DNA from: Acidimicrobiia bacterium
GTDB lineage: Bacteria; Actinomycetota; Acidimicrobiia; Spongiisociales; UBA5794
Length of the DNA: 8,297 bases
Reading direction: 5' to 3'
Assembly (NCBI GenBank): GCA_013695075.1
Contig: JACDBE010000148.1
Coordinates: forward strand, 1-8,297
Shown here: positions 6,885 to 8,297 of the stretch, piece after piece
How the letters are laid out: the number at the start of each line of letters is the position of its first letter
Position numbering within the stretch: position 1 is the stretch's first letter
The notes under the pieces: generated by a model
What the model was told of the DNA's origin: nothing
Seen by the model: the letters and a program-made list of their open reading frames with translations, nothing else
Databases searched by the model: none
Program-made: the position numbers and the translations under genes

Positions 6885-6911
6885 GCGGTTGGGGCCCCCA
6901 GCCCCAACCGC
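6885..6911. repeat. Second perfect 11-bp inverted repeat
   Basis: GCGGTTGGGGC (6885-6895) and GCCCCAACCGC (6901-6911) are exact reverse complements around a 5-nt CCCCA loop. The geometry (11-5-11) is the same as at 6814-6840, but the sequence is unrelated. It lies between the divergent AlkX-like and acyltransferase genes. Confidence 0.6.
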
Positions 6912-6912
6912 C

Positions 6913-6970
6913 GGAGCTGCCCTATTCGCGCAGCTCCTTGCCGGGAGCCGGGCGGCCCAGAGTGGCCGCC
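6913..6970. other. Two further short stem-loops before the acyltransferase
   Basis: GGAGCTGC (6913-6920) pairs with GCAGCTCC (6930-6937) over a 9-nt loop. GGCGGCC (6951-6957) pairs with GGCCGCC (6964-6970) over a CAGAGT loop. Together with the two 11-bp stems they form four consecutive hairpins within 157 nt, ending 24 nt before the acyltransferase ATG. Confidence 0.5.
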
Positions 6971-6982
6971 GCTATGAGCAAC

Positions 6983-6988
6983 TAACTT
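6983..6988 (+). promoter_or_regulatory. Candidate -10 box for leaderless acyltransferase mRNA
   Basis: TAACTT (TAnnnT) ends exactly 6 nt before the ATG at 6995, and no Shine-Dalgarno sequence precedes that ATG. The spacing is identical to that of the box before the gene at 1614, which strengthens both calls. If correct, the stem-loop cluster lies upstream of the transcript and acts as DNA, or belongs to another RNA. Confidence 0.35.
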
Positions 6989-6994
6989 GGCACG

Positions 6995-7732
6995 ATGCGT
7001 CGCCATGCCGTCGCCACCTTGCGCACCGTGTTGCTGCTCGGCCCGTTCCTGGTGCTCACCATCCCCCTCGCCGGGGTGGTGTTCGTAGCGTCCGTGGTCC
7101 GCAAGGACACCGCCTTCATCGAGGGCATCATTCGCGTGTGGAGCCTGCTCTTTCTGGCCACCGCCCCGGTGCGCCTCGACATCGAGGGGCGGGAGCGCAT
7201 CGACCCGACCCGGCAGTACGTGTTCGTCGCCAACCACCTGTCCAACTTCGACATCCCGGCGATGCTGCTGGCGGCCCCGGTACCGATCCGCTTCCTGGCC
7301 AAGAAGGAGCTGTACCAGGTTCCCGTCCTGGCGCAGGCGATGAACGGCATCGGGATCATCAGGACCGACCGCCAGGGGGCCTCCGCCGCCCACGCCGAGA
7401 TCAACCAGGGCGTCGCCAGGGCCAAGGGCCGGGGGCACTCGCTGATCGTCTTCCCCGAGGGCACCAGGAGCGACGACGGCATCCTGGCCCCCTTCAAGAA
7501 GGGCGCCTTCCGCATCGCCATCACCAACGAACTGCCGGTGGTGCCGGTCACCATCAGCGGCACCTGGGAGGCGTGGCCCCCCGGGTCGAAGCTGATCTAC
7601 CCCGCCGCTGCCCGGGTGGTGCTCCACGAACCGATCCCAACCGCCGACCTCACCGTCCTCGACATCAATAGCCTCAAGGACCGGGTGCATGCGGTGGTGG
7701 CTGTGGGACTGCCCGCTGGCGCCTCCGGCTGA
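6995..7732 (+). CDS. PlsC-type 1-acyl-sn-glycerol-3-phosphate acyltransferase
   Basis: This 245-residue member of the PlsC/LPLAT family transfers an acyl chain to lysophosphatidic acid or a similar lysolipid in phospholipid synthesis at the inner face of the membrane. Residues 8-33 are hydrophobic and probably anchor the N-terminus. The catalytic HX4D motif is NHLSNFD (80-86; H81, D86). Motif II is approximated by FLAKKELYQVP (100-110) with GIIRTDR (120-126), motif III is FPEGTRS (153-159), and motif IV is VVPVTISGTW (182-191). Length is typical. The gene is divergent from the AlkX-like pair and has no visible partner lipid gene in the window. The ATG has no ribosome site but a suitably placed -10 box. 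Family and motifs are clear; exact acceptor and acyl preference are not. Confidence 0.93.
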   Translation: MRRHAVATLRTVLLLGPFLVLTIPLAGVVFVASVVRKDTAFIEGIIRVWSLLFLATAPVRLDIEGRERIDPTRQYVFVANHLSNFDIPAMLLAAPVPIRFLAKKELYQVPVLAQAMNGIGIIRTDRQGASAAHAEINQGVARAKGRGHSLIVFPEGTRSDDGILAPFKKGAFRIAITNELPVVPVTISGTWEAWPPGSKLIYPAAARVVLHEPIPTADLTVLDINSLKDRVHAVVAVGLPAGASG

Positions 7733-7875
7733 CTCCCTCACCACCGGCCGGCACGGTCAGAGCGCCACGACCAGATCATGCCAGGCGGCGGGATCGGGTC
7801 TGGCGGTGAGGAGGCGTCCGACCCCAGCGATGATGGCGCCGAACTCGTGGTGACCGAGCGTCCAGATCAGGATGC

Positions 7876-8049
7876 AGCCGGCCGGCCGCCGTTCTTTCAG
7901 TCCCGACGATCTCGAGGCTCTAGAGGAGACGCTGGACATCCTTTCTGAGCCGGGTGCCCTCGAGGAGAATCAGGCGCGCCCGGGCGGCGATCGATGCCGG
8001 GGAGGTCGTGACCGAGGACGAGCTGCGCGCCCGGTACCCGGGGAGGTGA
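7876..8049 (+). pseudogene. Broken Phd/YefM-family antitoxin remnant
   Basis: Three pieces of a typical antitoxin C-terminal half lie in order but in different frames. RPAAVL (from 7879) is followed, after loss of one base near 7897, by SPDDLEALEETLDILSEPGALEE (7899-7967). After one extra A near 7968 comes IRRARAAIDAGEVVTEDELRARYPGR, stopping at TGA 8047-8049. Phd/YefM antitoxins bind DNA with their N-terminal half and cover the toxin with this acidic C-terminal half. The N-terminal half is not recognisable in 7733-7875. The stop overlaps the toxin GTG as GTGA, the usual antitoxin-toxin junction. Two opposite single-base changes could be true decay or sequencing errors; the missing N-terminus favours decay. 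Family call is from motif style. Confidence 0.68.
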
Positions 8050-8297
8050 CGTCCTGGCTGCTCGTCGTCGCCCCGTCGGCCGACCGCAGCATGTCCCTCT
8101 TGCCGGAGCGCTTCGCCGCCGTCGTCGTGGAGTTCGTGCTCGGCCCGCTCGTGGAGAACCCGCATCGCGCCGGTAAGCCATTGGCGAGGGAACTGGCGGG
8201 CTACCACGCCGCCCGTCGCGGGCCGTACCGCATCGTCTACCGGATCGACGGGGCGTTGCGCCGCATCGAAGTCGTGCGCATCGACCACCGGGCAATG
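8046..8297 (+). CDS. RelE/ParE-family type II toxin (3' end beyond window)
   Basis: Eighty-four codons read openly from GTG 8046 to the window edge. The protein starts TSWLLVVAPSADRSM and has LPERFAAVVVEFVLGPLVENP (19-39). The family core follows: GKPLARELAGYHAARRGPYR (43-62), IVYRID (63-68) and EVVRIDHRAM (75-84). RelE-type toxins of this shape cut mRNA on the ribosome, using basic residues such as those of the GKPL/ARRGPYR region and R78. The family usually runs about 85-90 residues with a Tyr-Arg ending, so only a few residues are missing. GTG overlaps the antitoxin stop by 4 bp, and GGGGAG lies immediately before it. No inactivating change is visible, although its antitoxin is broken. Because of the antitoxin frameshift the same frame is also open back to an ATG at 7872. 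Confidence 0.82.
   Translation, partial: MTSWLLVVAPSADRSMSLLPERFAAVVVEFVLGPLVENPHRAGKPLARELAGYHAARRGPYRIVYRIDGALRRIEVVRIDHRAM

Noticed and set aside
5994..6977. Plus-strand open frame of 327 codons opposite the first AlkX-like gene.
   Set aside because: Antisense shadow of a gene with clear family motifs; no recognisable domain and Gln/Arg/Gly-rich.
6883..7671. Plus-strand 262-codon frame overlapping the acyltransferase.
   Set aside because: Arg/Gly/His-rich out-of-frame read; the overlapping frame carries all PlsC motifs.
7897..8295. Minus-strand frames opposite the toxin.
   Set aside because: Arg/Pro-rich antisense reads; the plus-strand RelE frame is recognisable.

Overview
The window is GC-rich bacterial chromosome with short gene gaps, no tRNA or rRNA, and no recognisable insertion sequence or CRISPR. 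Gene content and style suggest a high-GC actinobacterium, possibly of the Acidimicrobiia. The supporting signs are two AlkX/YcaQ-type winged-helix genes in tandem, a peroxisomal-MFE2-like SDR, candidate leaderless promoters with TAnnnT boxes, and a possible SigB/SigF-type promoter. The taxonomic assignment is inference; no marker gene is present.

Layout. (1) Positions 1-1538, minus strand: a two-gene unit of an HSD17B4-like short-chain dehydrogenase followed by 5-formyltetrahydrofolate cyclo-ligase. The two overlap by 8 bp, and a strong hairpin lies after the stop at the window edge. (2) 1614-2966, plus strand: a single-pass membrane-anchored protein with a beta-propeller-like exported domain, divergent from the SDR. 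(3) 3122-4222, minus strand: a four-helix membrane protein with a long acidic alanine-rich insert, preceded by a possible stress-sigma promoter and converging on gene 2. (4) 4506-6785, minus strand: two adjacent paralogous AlkX/YcaQ-family winged-helix DNA glycosylase-like genes, 9 bp apart and probably cotranscribed. (5) 6786-6994: a divergent intergenic region with four perfect stem-loops, two of them 11-bp stems with 5-nt loops. (6) 6995-7732, plus strand: a PlsC-type 1-acyl-glycerol-3-phosphate acyltransferase. (7) 7733-8297: a type II toxin-antitoxin remnant. A RelE-family toxin reads intact to the window edge, while the Phd/YefM antitoxin before it has lost its N-terminus and carries two opposite frameshifts.

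Most genes look like housekeeping or lipid-metabolism functions: (3R)-hydroxyacyl-CoA dehydrogenase-type SDR, folate salvage, phospholipid synthesis and base-excision repair. They do not form one obvious pathway. The parts least explained by ordinary annotation are the stem-loop cluster at 6814-6970, the broken antitoxin beside a readable toxin, and the promoter and architecture of the membrane protein. I see no convincing new multi-gene system. Long open frames antisense to the real genes are by-products of high GC.

Stretches without a gene: 4223-4505 holds the candidate stress promoter and otherwise nothing recognisable. 2967-3121 holds only a hairpin at the convergent gene ends. 7733-7875 is unassigned, with a protein-like minus-strand frame.
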